From Chrysemys picta bellii (taxonomy: Eukaryota; Chordata; Testudines; Emydidae): a stretch of DNA of 64,000 nucleotides. The DNA is taken from positions 119,615,434-119,679,433 of the forward strand of contig NC_088795.1 in NCBI RefSeq assembly GCF_011386835.1, read 5' to 3'. The notes below the pieces were generated by a model that saw only the letters and a program-made list of their open reading frames with translations, made no database searches and was not told where the DNA came from. Numbering within the stretch: position 1 is the stretch's first letter; each line of letters opens with the position of its first letter. Below, piece after piece: positions 1 to 10,740 of this stretch. Made by a program: the position numbers and the translations under genes.

Positions 1-520
1 ATAGCAACAAGACACTCCAGCAGAGTCTCTCAGGGGATTATTGTACTTGTTAAGTGGTTAATGTCACTGAGACTATGATTTTATGTCTTATAATGTTGCC
101 TGATCCATGCTGTACAATCACCCAAAAACATACTACCTATTGTGGCTCACATAATATCCCTACGCATAGCTTCCTGTAGTTTATTGCATAACTGGAGTGT
201 GACTTCAAAGTGCAAATTTCTAAAGGCAGCAGAATAGTTGTGCACTAATTAATAGGATTAGATGGTTTGGAGAAGAGGATATAGAGAGAGACAGAGACAG
301 CCTCTCCCCTTGTAAATCTGAAGCTGATATCATTATTGATTTCCTCGGCAAACTGTAGTTTGATTTCTGGTGCCAGTGAGAATTACAACAATTCATTTAA
401 TGGATTCTGACGTGTCACGTAAGCAAAGTTGGAATCCTACAAAAAGTGGAAACGTGGGGAAATTACCAGTGCTTAATTTGTAATGAAAGAGGTGCAAGAG
501 CTTAAGCATTTAGGTGGCAG
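1..520. other. unannotated AT-rich sequence
   Basis: I see no coding signal, RNA gene or recognisable repeat here. The only low-complexity features are a purine-rich stretch near 275-300 and a T-run that begins at about 531. Confidence 0.5.
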
Positions 521-584
521 GGCTCAAGCAATTTTTTTTTTTTTACGTTCATAGCAGATGCAGCAAACTCAAAGGTCCCAGGAC

Positions 585-673
585 AAGCCTAGAGGTCCTG
601 AGGCTCAGCCCTGGCAAGCCTAGAGGTCCTGACAAGCCTAGAGGTCCTGAGGCTCAGCCCTGGCAAGTCCTGT
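585..673 (+). repeat. short tandem duplication, 31-bp unit
   Basis: A 31-bp unit beginning AAGCCTAGAGGTCCTG occurs at 585-615 and again at 634-664. An 18-bp partial copy (616-633) lies between them. The copies are nearly identical, so the duplication looks recent. It abuts the 5' edge of the CR1 fragment downstream. Confidence 0.85.
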
Positions 674-674
674 C

Positions 675-2418
675 ACACATTAAGCAATGCAAATTATTGA
701 AGAGAAGTACAAAAGAATAGCACAGGGACAAAATCAGAAAGGCTACTATGCAAAATGGAGTTACACCTAGCAAGGAACATAATGCCTATTTTCCCTTAGT
801 TGTCACTAAAAAGATTAATGGTGACCAGATACTCAACACAACAAAGGGGAAGGAATACAAGCCAAAATGGGAAAGAACAGGTTAAAGAATATTCAGATAA
901 GTTAGATGTATTCAAGTCAGCAGGCCTAATCAAATTCATCCTAGGGTACTTAAGGAACTAGCTGATGCAATCGCGGAACCATTAACAATTATCTTTAAGA
1001 ACTCATAGAGGATGGTGATGTCTCAGAGGACTAGAGAAGGGCAAACATACGTATCTTTAAAAAGGGGAACAAAGAGGACCTGGGGAATTATAGACAGGTG
1101 AACCTAACTTTGATACCTGGAAAGATAATGGAACAAATTTTTAAGCAATCAGTTTGTAAATACTTAGAGGATAATAGGTTTATAATAAATAAGCAGCATG
1201 GATTTGTCAAGAACAAATCATGCTAACAAACCCTATTTCCTTTGACAGGGTTACTGACCTGGTGGATGGGGGAAGCAGTAGACGTGATATATCTTGATAT
1301 TAGTAAGGCTTTTGACACAGTTCCACCTAACATTCTCATAAGCAAACTAGGGACCTGTGGTCTAGATGAAATTACTATAAGGTGAGTGTATAACTGGTTG
1401 AAAGACCATACTCATAAAATAGGTATCAATGGTTCTGTCAAACTGGGAGGACCTATTTAGTGGAGTCCCGTAGGGGTCACTTAGGGGTCCAGGACTGTTC
1501 AATAATTTCATTAATGGAGTGGAGATTGTGTTTAGAGTATCTGCAGATGACACCAAGCTGGGAGGGGGTTGCAAGCACTTTGGAGGACAGGATTAAAAAT
1601 CAAAACAACCTTGACAAATTAGAGAACTGGTCAGAAAGTGGTAAGATGAAATTCAATAAACATAAGTGCGAAGTACTTCACTTAGGAAGGAAAAATCAAG
1701 TGCACAATTATAAAATGGGGAACAGGCTGGGTGGTACTACTACTGAAAAGGATCTGGCAGTTATAGTGGATCACAAATTGAATATGAGTCAGCAATGTGA
1801 TACAGTTGCAAAAAAGGCCAATATCACTCTAAGGTGTATTAACCAGACGGTCGTATGTAAGACAAGGGAGGTTATTGTCCCACTCCACTAGGCACTGATG
1901 AGGCCTCAGCTGAAGTACTGGGTCCAATCCTGGGCATCACACTTTAGGAAAGATGTGGACAAATTGGAGTGAGTTCAAAGGAGAGCAACAAAAATGAAAA
2001 ATGTTTGGAAAACCTGACCTATGAGGAAAGGTTAAAAAAACTGAGCATGTTTAGTCTTGAGAAGAGAAGACTGAGGGGGGACCTGGTAACAGCCTTCCAA
2101 TAGGTTAAGGGTTGTTATGAAGAGAACGGTGATCAATTGTTCTCCATGTCCACTGAAGGTAGGACAAGAAATAATAGGATTAATCTGCAGCAAGGAAGAT
2201 TTATATTAGATATTAAGAAAAACTTTCTAACTCTAAGGGTCGTTAAGCTCTGGAACAAGCTTCTAAGGGAGACTGTAGAATCCCCATCATTTGGAGGGTT
2301 TTAAGAACAGGTTGGACAAACATCTGTCAAGGATGATCTAGGTTACTTCGTCCTGCCTCAGCGCAGGGAGCTTGACGTGATGTCCCTTCCAGCCCTACAT
2401 TTCTTTGATTTTTATGAT
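675..2418 (+). mobile_element. CR1 LINE fragment, 5'-truncated and decayed
   Basis: This is a sense copy of a chicken-repeat-1 type non-LTR retrotransposon. It runs from the linker upstream of the reverse transcriptase, through the polymerase domain (SADD at 1540-1551 in place of the family FADD), to the characteristic CR1 tail (GTCCCTTCCAGCCCTACAT at 2383-2401). It lacks the 5' UTR, ORF1 and the APE endonuclease, as is usual after incomplete target-primed reverse transcription. Multiple frameshifts and stops, plus a deletion near 780-800, show that it is old. The exact 5' edge (675 +/- 15) is inferred. Confidence 0.93.
1460..1891 (+). pseudogene. CR1 ORF2 reverse transcriptase fragment
   Basis: This 143-codon open stretch inside the CR1 copy carries the part of the polymerase just after the catalytic box. 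The in-frame ADDTKLGGG run is at 1543-1569, although the first part of the motif is read in a shifted frame relative to the annotated start. It is followed by LEDRIKNQNNLDKLENW, the FNKHKCEVLHLG segment and a DHKLNMSQQCDTVAKKAN thumb region, all typical of CR1/L2-clade LINEs. The Met at 1460 is not a natural start, because the element's frame continues upstream with breaks. It is a dead relic: it ends at a stop near 1891 where the family protein would continue for more than 100 residues, and those sequences (1900-2340) are present in other frames. Confidence 0.9.
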
Positions 2419-4449
2419 AAAGTTCTTTCCCTTTTCTAGATATGTCTTCATTATTAAAGAAGGATCAGGGAGAAAAAATTTAGAATGTCTTTAGCTACAA
2501 GCTGGCAGTGTATGTAATCTCTAAATTGGATGGACCAACATCAAAATGGGTCAGTGCTCAGAGGTGTTCTTGATCCTTTGCCACTAGTGATTTTCATGTG
2601 CAACAAGGTTTGAGATGTATTAAAGACTTTCTCCTTGAGCCTCCCATCAGTGAGGTAGTTCCACTGATGTCACTTCATTGCATCTAAAAGGCCCAATCCA
2701 ACTCCCATTACAGCCAGTGGAGCCACTCTGTTTGACTTCATCTGTGGGAGCTGGGACAGGCCTTAAGTCACTGTGGGCCTCTGTAGTGTCCACTACGGTC
2801 AATAGAATGACTTCACTGAGGACTAAATCAGGCCCTATGTGACTGTCCCTTTGCTATTGTGGAAGCCAGGGTGTCAAACTCATTCATCTCTGAAGTCAGC
2901 CTCATTCTATTTTTCCCCATTGCTAAAAAAAATACCTCAAGACATCTTATTAATCCAATGGTGACTTTTACTTTGACCACTGTTGCACCAGTATTTATTT
3001 TCTAAACTTGACTTTTCCCCTTCCTGTCCCTTTTCTAGCCCTACTTGACTGGTTTTAGACCTACTTGCTGCAATTTTAGAATGTGGTCTTCTATTTCAAT
3101 GTTTTTATTGCATTTTAAATGACTTTTTGTAGAGTGGTCTTAGGCCTGGGGCCCCTTGATCAATAACGTTGGTTGCTTGACGCAACTAGGAGAAGTGTGG
3201 TCTTTCAACTCCTTTATGCCTGTTCACTTCTTCCTAATCTACCTAGATTTTTATAGGAAGTCCATAACTAAAGTATCTAAGTGCCTTCTACAAACTAACA
3301 GATCAATCCCCTAATATTTTATTACCCTTCATCTTTTTCCCCCCGCATTTTAAAGTATAGTTAATACTTGGCACAGTAATGCAGTGACAGCATTGGAGAA
3401 TGCAGAGGTTTGTTTTTGGACTGGAACAGCTGCTGCTGTTCCAATCATCCCCCATACTCTCTTGACGTGATGTTTAGAAACCATCTTTATGACTGCAAAA
3501 GTTAATGCCTCTTCTGTGAGTGGAACTGGACTGAGATATTCAATGTATTTCTCAGAGGTCACCCAATAGCCATTAGATGATAACGAGCCAGATCTTCAGA
3601 AGGTGTAAATTCAGTTTACACCAGCTGAGGATCAGACTCAATATTCTGATCATTGCTGAGCTGAGTGAGATCTGAGCCAGTGACCCAGAGGTGAGAAGCT
3701 CTGTATCCCATTATCAGTTCCCTGAGGGCATCCAGTCTTTCCAATTTTCACTGTGTTTAAGGATTCATGCTTTCTCAATGATGATTGCCTTTGGCAGAGG
3801 TGAACCATTCATAACAAATGAGATTAGACCATTTCCCTCACCACCCCACTTCTCCCCCCACACCCTTTTATAACATGACAGTTTAGATAGCCAAGAAAGC
3901 AGTTATTTACTAACATTTTGCAGTAGCTGAGCAGAAAAGTGGCACAGCCTCCCTCTAACCTAATCTTCAGCTCCAAATCATGCAGCCTGCTGCTATGAAT
4001 GAGAGGAAATGCGGATGGCTCTGCAGTATGCACATATTTATAGCCCAAATCTTTGCCATTAAAAAAAAATGGAAACCCTCTAAATCTGGACATTTTCTAA
4101 AATTTGGACCGGTAGTCACCTATGGATAAATTCCAATCTAAAAACAAGGTCTGTAACTTCAGACCTCCTCTTAGTACTAAATAAGAAAGATAGTGTGTAG
4201 CAGAATCTAATCTAATCCAAACCTGATGGGGTTTCTTGAACATAATTATTGTAGAACATAAGAAGTGCAAATATGAGACAAGCTGAGGGTGTGGTGAACT
4301 TCAGCTTCAAAGTGCTCAGAAAGAATTGGCTTTCATCAGTAGAAGCTATTTCCCTATTCCAAGAGAAAATAAGTGGACCCAGGATACTGTCTCATAGTCT
4401 AATTTATTTACAAAGCTCAAAGTGTTACAACTCGTAGCCTACATCTGTG
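2419..4449. other. mostly unique intergenic DNA
   Basis: There is no gene signal. A degraded module of the dispersed palindromic repeat family (TTTACACCAGCTGAGGATC) lies at about 3585-3650. The rest gives no motif I recognise, and short open frames on both strands show no family resemblance. Confidence 0.5.
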
Positions 4450-4750
4450 TACACTGCAAACAACAAACAACAAACCATACCCCTGGCAGTGAGTCTCAGA
4501 GCCTGAGCCTACACAGTTGGGCTCACAGGGCTTGTGCTACGGCACACTAAACATAGCAGTGTAGATTGCCACTTGGGCTGGAGTTTGGGATTTGAAACCT
4601 GATGAGGAGGGTTGGTCTCAGAGCCCAAGCTCCAGCCCAAGCAGAAACATCTACACTGCTATTTTTAGTGCCTTAGTGTGAGCCCTGCAAGCCCGGGTCT
4701 GTAGACCTGGGCTCTGCGACTTAATGCTGTGGGTTTTTGTTTGCAGTGTA
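4450..4750. mobile_element. palindromic MITE-like DNA element
   Basis: The ends are inverted repeats: TACACTGCAAAC at 4450-4461 and its exact complement GTTTGCAGTGTA at 4739-4750. The interior is also largely self-complementary. For example, GGGCTGGAG near 4576 pairs with CTCCAGCCC near 4630, and TCTACACTGCT occurs near 4651. A long imperfect foldback with no coding capacity suits a non-autonomous DNA transposon. The ends begin and finish in TA, which suggests a TA target, but the superfamily is not certain. Confidence 0.75.
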
Positions 4751-4764
4751 CATGTATGCTAAGT

Positions 4765-4845
4765 GGCCTGATTTTTCAGAAATCGTGACCATCTGTGGCT
4801 CAGAGTAAAAGCCAGTGGGTGTCCAGCACTCATGAAAATCAGGCC
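4765..4845. repeat. short foldback repeat
   Basis: The arms GGCCTGATTTTTCA (4765) and TGAAAATCAGGCC (ending 4845) are inverted copies. A second related module (AGGTGCCTAAATATGGGC) follows to about 4925. It belongs with the dispersed palindromic modules seen at 6462, 51475 and 56190. Confidence 0.65.
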
Positions 4846-5340
4846 ACACTGATGTAGGTGCCTAAATATGGGCTTAGTTTATGTACCCAGTTTTGAAAAT
4901 TTTGTCCATCACATCCACTTTTGAACAGGGATATTGGATGGCAAAAGCAGGCCAAAGCTTAAGTCTAGTGCACTCATAATACACCCAGGACACACTTCCT
5001 AGAGATCCAAGAAACAGCTTTGTCCAAATACCTTGCCAGACTCTCTCTGCCTGATTTTTGTTTTTGTTTACACCGATGTTATGTCCATTGATTGCTCATG
5101 ACTTAGAATACTGTGAATTAGAACCAAATCAGATTCTTTTGGGCCAGATTTTGCTTTCGATTTCACTAGTGTGACTAAACAACTTTTGGCCCTTTGTGTC
5201 TAACTACTGCAGGACTCAAAGTATTTACCACACTCCAACACAGTTAATCCTTTATTACTACCAGTTGCTGATGAGATCAGTAAGTACAGACGCTGATGGG
5301 ATCACCCTGAGCTGGTACTAGTAGACAAGAATCTACTCAA

Positions 5341-5509
5341 AAACAACAAGGAGTCCGGTGGCACTTTAAAGACTAACAGATTTATTTGGGCATAACCTAA
5401 GTTTTTTTTACCCACGAAAGCTTATGCCCAAATAAATCTGTTAGTCTTTAAGGTGCCACTGGACTCCTTGTTATTTTTGTGGATACAGACTAACACTGCT
5501 ACCCCCGAT
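5341..5509 (+). mobile_element. Penelope-like element end, foldback insertion with 16-bp TSD
   Basis: The insertion is flanked by perfect 16-bp direct repeats, ACAAGAATCTACTCAA, at 5325-5340 and 5510-5525. It contains an inverted partial copy (arm 5341-5396) and a longer sense copy (from about 5410 to 5509; arm 5423-5478). The 56-bp arms differ at three positions and are separated by a 26-nt loop. The sense copy ends in the same GATACAGACTAACA block that marks the 3' end of the PLE at 31567-33137. It is non-coding. The arms plus TSD show a single target-primed event rather than two SINE hits. Confidence 0.9.
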
Positions 5510-5525
5510 ACAAGAATCTACTCAA

Positions 5526-6354
5526 TTAGACAAAAGGAAGCAATTTGCAACCAAAGGAACTGAGCTCTAGCCCTTACCTTTCATAGGATTCTCTGCCTTT
5601 GAGACTCTCGATGAGGTAAGATAATGTGATAACTATGAAGCCATGCAGGAGAGAACTTATTTCAATAAATATTTTTGGTATTTAGATGATGAGCTGCTTG
5701 GGAACTTGATTTCTTTCCCCTCTATATGAAAATATAGTGGTAGGGCAAGGACAGGCTTTTAGTCTAGACATTTCTGCATTACATAAGGGTTGGGGAGGGA
5801 TCCTGCCATAAAATTTGTAAGACAAGAAAAGATGTAAAGGAGCTGAAGTAATCATTGTTAAGCATGCTGAATCTCTCAGCACAAGGGCTTGTGAGGGTGG
5901 CCACAGTCAACAGCCTGCTAGAAGCAAACCAAACAAGACATCTCTTAATATGTAAGGAAAATCAATTTGAACTGATAGCCTAAAATGGCAGTCAGTTAGT
6001 AAAAGCCACAGTGCCACCAGCGGAGTCTGATCACATTCCTGGTGGAACCGATAGGATTCCTCAGCGCAGTGTGTCTTTGCCACCTGTTTCTGTTCCTTAG
6101 AGTGTGGTTCAATCCATTCAGATTCAAGGTGGTTTTTATTCTTTGAGTGCTTAATAGCCATTTCCAAATCTTCACACAGTTGGAGAGTGACATTGTCAAG
6201 AACAGGTGCAGCCAGCTGAAATTATATGGTAATGCTTGTAACAGTACTTGGGAGAAGGAAAATGGAACAGTTTAGTTCCTTCATGGCAGAATTGGATAAA
6301 CTGAATGAGAGATACTGGTATAAAATCATTATCCTTTCTCTTTGGTTCCTTTTC
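5526..6354. other. unannotated sequence
   Basis: I see no supported gene or named repeat. Several overlapping short antisense frames at 5680-6200 show no motif and have no detectable initiation context or family similarity. Confidence 0.45.
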
Positions 6355-6775
6355 CATAGTGAGAGCAGGAGGATGAGCTTGTAGAGCTAGGAGTAAGAAG
6401 ACCTACATTCTAATCCCAGTCCTGACATTGGCTCACTCTCTGACTTTGGAGAGGTCACTTAGACCAAAATTTTCAATCTAGGGTGCCTGTGTCCACAGTC
6501 AGATGCTTAAATAAGTGACCTGATTTTCAGAGGTGTATGCACAACTCCTTGTAATTTACGGTGAGCATCCAATATAAATGGAGGCACATCAGGATTGAAA
6601 GTTTTGGCCTTATATCTCTGTGCATGATCTTCAAAGGTGCTGGGCACACAGGACTCTCAGGAAACTCAGTGGGAGCTCATCACTTTTGAAAAATTTGGTC
6701 CTTTTTCGCTTGGTTTCGCTGTGGTTAAATTGGGATGGTAATACAGGCCTCACTAAGGTGTTGTGAGGCTTCATC
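6355..6775 (+). repeat. MIR-type SINE split by a palindromic insertion
   Basis: The first part (6355-6461) reads like a MIR 5' half and core: GAGCTTGTAGAGCTAGGAG, then TAATCCCAGTCCTG, then GAGGTCACTTAGACC. The MIR 3' half (GGGATGGTAATACAGGCCTC, then GTTGTGAGG) resumes at about 6725. Between them lies a foldback element with its own inverted ends (6462-6700). MIR-type SINEs are ancient in amniotes, which gives a relative age for the insert. Confidence 0.7.
6462..6700. mobile_element. palindromic module inserted in MIR
   Basis: The ends are GACCAAAATTTTCAA (6462-6476) and TTGAAAAATTTGGTC (6686-6700), near-perfect inverted copies. The internal pieces (GCTTAAATAAGTGACCTGATTTTCAG and CTTCAAAGGTGCTGGGCAC) match modules elsewhere in the window. 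No clear TSD could be read. Confidence 0.6.
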
Positions 6776-6926
6776 AATTAGGGCTTGATCCTGTAAGGTA
6801 CTGAGCATCCTCTGCTCCAACTGATGCTAATGGGATCTCAGGGCACTTAGCATCTGCATGATCAGGACTCTTAACGGAAGATGATATGTAAATAGTAAGT
6901 ATTATTAATCTATACCTTAATGTTAG

Positions 6927-7396
6927 TGTCAGAACCCCAGTCCGCTGGGTCCTTAGACAGTGCCCCTAGCGTCTACACCACCACAATATGCTGACCCGCC
7001 CCCCCCCCCCCCTCCCCCCCCGGACCAACAGCCCAAGTGCTCAGGGCCTGTGGTCCCACAGCAGCCGTGCCCCAGACTGGCTGGACACACAGCACTATAG
7101 AACCCCTGGGAAGCTGTCTGAAGCAACAGGCCATTGTCTTCTGGTTGCTGCCTAGACTCACTACCTTGTGTAACCTTACCTTGTCACCCGTTGCCTTGCC
7201 AGCACTTGCCTTCCTAACCTGCTGGCTGGCTCCTTGGACTGGATCTCCTGGCTACTGACTGCTGTGAGAACACCCACCATTGCCTGGAACTGCTTCTGAT
7301 ACAGATTGACCTGCTGGCTAGCTAACCATCTGCACACACTGGACCACATCTCTGAAGTGCACTGGCGATCAGGCTTTTCAGTTAGCAACTGTTACA
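6927..7396 (+). mobile_element. solo LTR, 470 bp, 5-bp TSD
   Basis: The element starts TGTCAG (6927) and ends GTTACA (7396). It is flanked by the direct repeat GTTAG at 6922-6926 and 7397-7401. TG...CA ends with a 5-bp TSD are the signature of LTR retroelement integration, and no internal region is present, so this is a solo LTR left by recombination. It contains a polyC tract (about 6985-7021). The CT-rich, TTGCCTTGCC-type 3' half resembles LTRs of vertebrate Ty3/Gypsy elements, but the family and orientation are inferred. Confidence 0.72.
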
Positions 7397-7401
7397 GTTA
7401 G

Positions 7402-8344
7402 CAATCCCCTCTGCACCTTCAGTGGGGACTAGCCCTTCATAGCAATGCTGGTTTATTCATAATGTTTTTTACTTCTTCTTCTCTGGTCTTTTCCACTGGC
7501 TGTTTCACATACATGGTTTGATGAACTCTTTAAAGAAAAGAGAATGTTCTGGTGATTGTGCAAAAGCCTCCCTTCCTTTGGGTATTTTCACTACCCTTTT
7601 CAGTTTCTTTTTCTGGGTAGTTCACTTAGATTTCCCTATGCTGCTTCAGTATGGTAAAAAAGCAGACACAGCAATCTGTCACCTTCAGAGCAAAAGGATT
7701 ACAGGGGTCAGGTGGTGTAAAAGTACATACTGAATGGAGAATTCCCCACTAGAAAATCAGTTTATTGACTAAGGGAAAGTAGCTTGCTGGGGTGGGGGAA
7801 AAGGGGAGAGTGGAATACTTAAGAGTGTTGCTGGTATGGTTAACTTGTGGATCACTGAGTGTGTGTCGCTTCCCCTCAATTTTTGAACTCTCTTTTTGCA
7901 AATAGAAGTGATCATTCAGTAGATGGGAATCTCCCTGTGAGTCAGTACTGAACTTGTGAATCAAACCAAGATCTTGACTAATTAGAGTAAATAAAGGTCC
8001 CATAGCAGGGTTAGTAAGAAAAGGTGTGTTAAGCTTAATATCCTGGCCAAACTGCAACTTAGGTAATTACATTCTGTTCACCTAAGTCATTTATTATCAC
8101 GTAGATGGCACCATAGGTGAGTATGGTGCTTTACAGGCAACAGGTCTGATTCTCACCTCACTTAAACAGGCTTTATGCTGGCATAGATCCATTGATTCAA
8201 TACAGTTACTGCTCATTTATATTTGTCAAAATATATGACAAAAGGACCATGGCGGGTGAATGATGTGGGAAAAGACCCTAGGGGTGTGTAAAGCGAGGGG
8301 GAATACCACCCCTTCTGGGGTGCAGCTTCTTGCTTAGAGATAGT
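7402..8344. other. unannotated sequence
   Basis: No gene is supported. A weak palindromic module (GGTCTGATTCTCACCTCACTTA) begins near 8142. Otherwise there is no recognised content. Confidence 0.45.
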
Positions 8345-8455
8345 GAGCTCTGTCTGGGGCAGGGGTTGTCTTTTTATTGTTTATCTGTACAGCAATCCCA
8401 TATTAGAACCCTGATCCTTGATTACTATAATACAAATAATAAATAATCATAAGAA
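8345..8455 (+). repeat. L2/MIR-type 3' tail
   Basis: The order GGGGCAGGGGTTGTCTTTTT, then TCTGTACAGCAATCCC, then AATACAAATAATAAATAAT follows the shared 3' tail of L2/MIR-family repeats. The same tail occurs in better condition at 45225-45320, and in reverse at 21335 and 38528. Confidence 0.65.
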
Positions 8456-9061
8456 TAGAGTGTGAGGTAAAAGTTACTTATTCTGCTGTTTTTTTTGTTA
8501 CTTTTACTATTCAAATGTTTTATTTGTAAGTGAGTGAGGAGTTTACCATGGTTGATTAGCATTGCACTGGTGCCCATACAAGTCTTTAACTCATGAGCCA
8601 CGCCACAAAAATCATTAGATGTAAAAAGACGATACATTCTGGGTTCTTTTTATTTGCCTTATGGCTTTTCAGTCTGTATTGGACACTGGGATCATATTTT
8701 CAAGCTTTTCTCTGCAACCACAAGGACTAGAAACGTACTGTTTTGAGCTGAGAGTCTCACATGACACAAGGAGCTTGGAGGACCAAGAGCATCACCAAAT
8801 ATTGCGAGACTCCTGGTAACATTGCAAGAGTTGACAACAGTGGCATTGACAGACTTTGCAGAAGAGAACTTGAAGGAGGGATTAGAATGAGAAGCAGGTT
8901 GCCTGGAAAATTAATTGATTTAAATGTTTCCATGCAGAAGGGGCAGTATGGAAAAAGTACTTAAGAAGAGGCCTCCTATAGTGTCAATTGGACCATATAT
9001 TTTTCACTTCCTGTCCTGAACTATGTATACCTTTGTTCACTCTTAAACCCAGGTGGATGCA
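8456..9061. other. unannotated sequence
   Basis: No gene signal or recognised repeat was found. Confidence 0.45.
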
Positions 9062-9205
9062 GTATGATGAGGGGTGAAATGTTCCCTATATATTCCTTAC
9101 CTATTTCACAGCAGTGTTTTAAGGATTACTTAATGACTGTAAAGCATTTTGAGATTCTTGGATAGGAGGAGCTATACAAGTACAAAGAATTATTATTTGT
9201 ATAAA
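9062..9205 (+). repeat. MIR-type 3' half
   Basis: CTATTTCACAGCAGTGTTTTAAGG, then TGTAAAGCATTTTGAGATTC, then ACAAAGAATTATTATTTGT matches the order of a MIR/L2 tail (…hypochromic spacing of GTTGTGAGG, AAAGCGCTTTGA, TATTATTAT). It is strongly diverged and non-coding. Confidence 0.6.
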
Positions 9206-10061
9206 TCTAAAATGTGTGATTCTTTGCATGAAAACCACTACAAAACATACAATTTTGATGTGAATCCTGATTTGAAGAACAAAAAACTACTATTGTTGCA
9301 TGGCTGTGTTTTATGGGGTAGGTAACCCCCCCCCCCCAAAAAAAAACCCCTATCCCAATCCCCCAAATTCAAAACAAATATGGCTTTGGATAGAATTGTC
9401 CTTTGTGTCTCAGTAAAAGGATGATTCCCATGTTCAGAGCTGGAATCTCTGTAGATTCCATTCATTCCTCATATTTAACTTTTCCATAGTAAAGTTCAAT
9501 GGGCATCATGGAAAAGAAATAGTCCATCAGACATGGTACAACTTCTTTGCAACTACTGTTGCCCTTTCCACTAGAAGTTTTCATTGGTTCTGTCCGTGAG
9601 AAAAAGGCTAAATAGAAAGAGATGTTAAATTTATGTTCTATAAACATCTAGATTTGTTAATTTGAGTACAGCTGGCCAAATACATTCTAGGAGCTGATCT
9701 GTATAGTTAAAATTTCACATGCAATATCATTGAAACCTGCACTAAGCACGCTGCGACCGATAGAGCTGATAGTCTCTTGCACTGATTTAAGCAACCACTC
9801 TAAAGTTGCCTGAAGGTTTACAGTATAATCTTGTTCAACATTTAGTTAAAGATCCTCTCTACTGGACATCTGAATTTTGCCTGTCCTTGTGTGATCACTG
9901 TGGCAGAGCTATCTACCACTGATGATGAAAGAGAGCCCAAAGGGGGAAAGCTATTAAAGGGCTAATAACAATTGGTATCTTAATTTAAAAACCCTTTCTT
10001 AAACCTTTCCTGATGCGCCACTCCACAGGGAAAGATAGAGAATAAAAAACCAAATGAAAAA
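9206..10061. other. unannotated sequence with a C/A homopolymer tract
   Basis: A run of C followed by A lies at about 9327-9347. Nothing else is supported. Confidence 0.45.
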
Positions 10062-10245
10062 GGTTTCAGAGTGGTAGCTGTGTTAGTCTGTATCAGCAAA
10101 AAGAACAGGAGTACTTGTGGCACATTAGAGACTAACAAATTTATTTGGGCATAAGCTTTCGTGCATACAGTGGAATGATCATCGGATGCATACAGTGTAA
10201 AATACAGTAGGAAGATATATATACACAGAGAACATGAAAAAATGG
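10062..10245 (-). mobile_element. Penelope-like element 3' end, non-foldback copy
   Basis: On the + strand it begins GGTTTCAGAGTGGTAGCTGTG and continues through GTTAGTCTGTATC, the GGCATAAGCTTTCGT block and GATGCATACAGTG. It then runs into PLE 3' UTR sequence (AGATATATATACACAGAGAACATG), matching 31690-31745. PLE sense is therefore the minus strand, and the copy is truncated just inside the 3' UTR. Its stem II region is mutated (GTGCATACAGTGGAATGAT), so the ribozyme-like fold is lost. Confidence 0.88.
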
Positions 10246-10359
10246 GTGCTGCCCCTTTACATTACCAAAAGGAGAGACCTGGGCCTTCTTACCCTAGTGG
10301 AGTGTTGTTTGTTTGTTTAAGTTTTCTTGATTTGCTTCAAGAGAAGCCAGTAGTGCTTA

Positions 10360-10740
10360 CCTGTGAACATAACCACACATATCCAATCAAAGGCAATGAG
10401 GGCAAAGCTGATTTATAGTATTACACAGTGTCACATGTTGGCAGGAATGAAGTATTGCAGCATCCCATTGAGAAGACTGCCAAATACTAGTTTGGTGGGC
10501 TGTGAAGAGCAGGACCTTGAATTTGAGCTGGCATTCTGTGGGGGGCCATTATAGTGATAGGAACATTGGTATGATGTTTGCAATTGCCTGTGTTCACTAA
10601 TGTGTGGGCAACTGCATGTTGTACTAGCTGGAGTTTGTGCAGACCTCTAGCTTTCAGTCCGATCTATAGTGCATTACAATAGTCAAGCTTGGAGGTCACA
10701 CATACATGGATCACCCTTGTCTGTCTTGCACTAGCGGAGG
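10360..10740. repeat. ancient LINE-tail-like repeat
   Basis: The phrases AGGACCTTGAATTTGAGCTGG, CTAGCTGGAGTTTGTGCAG and GTGCATTACAATAGTCAAGC, followed by a GAGGTCACACATACATGGAT block, occur in this order in old amniote interspersed repeats (L2/L3-like). The family is recalled, not searched. The inner part contains an unrelated purine-rich stretch. Confidence 0.5.
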
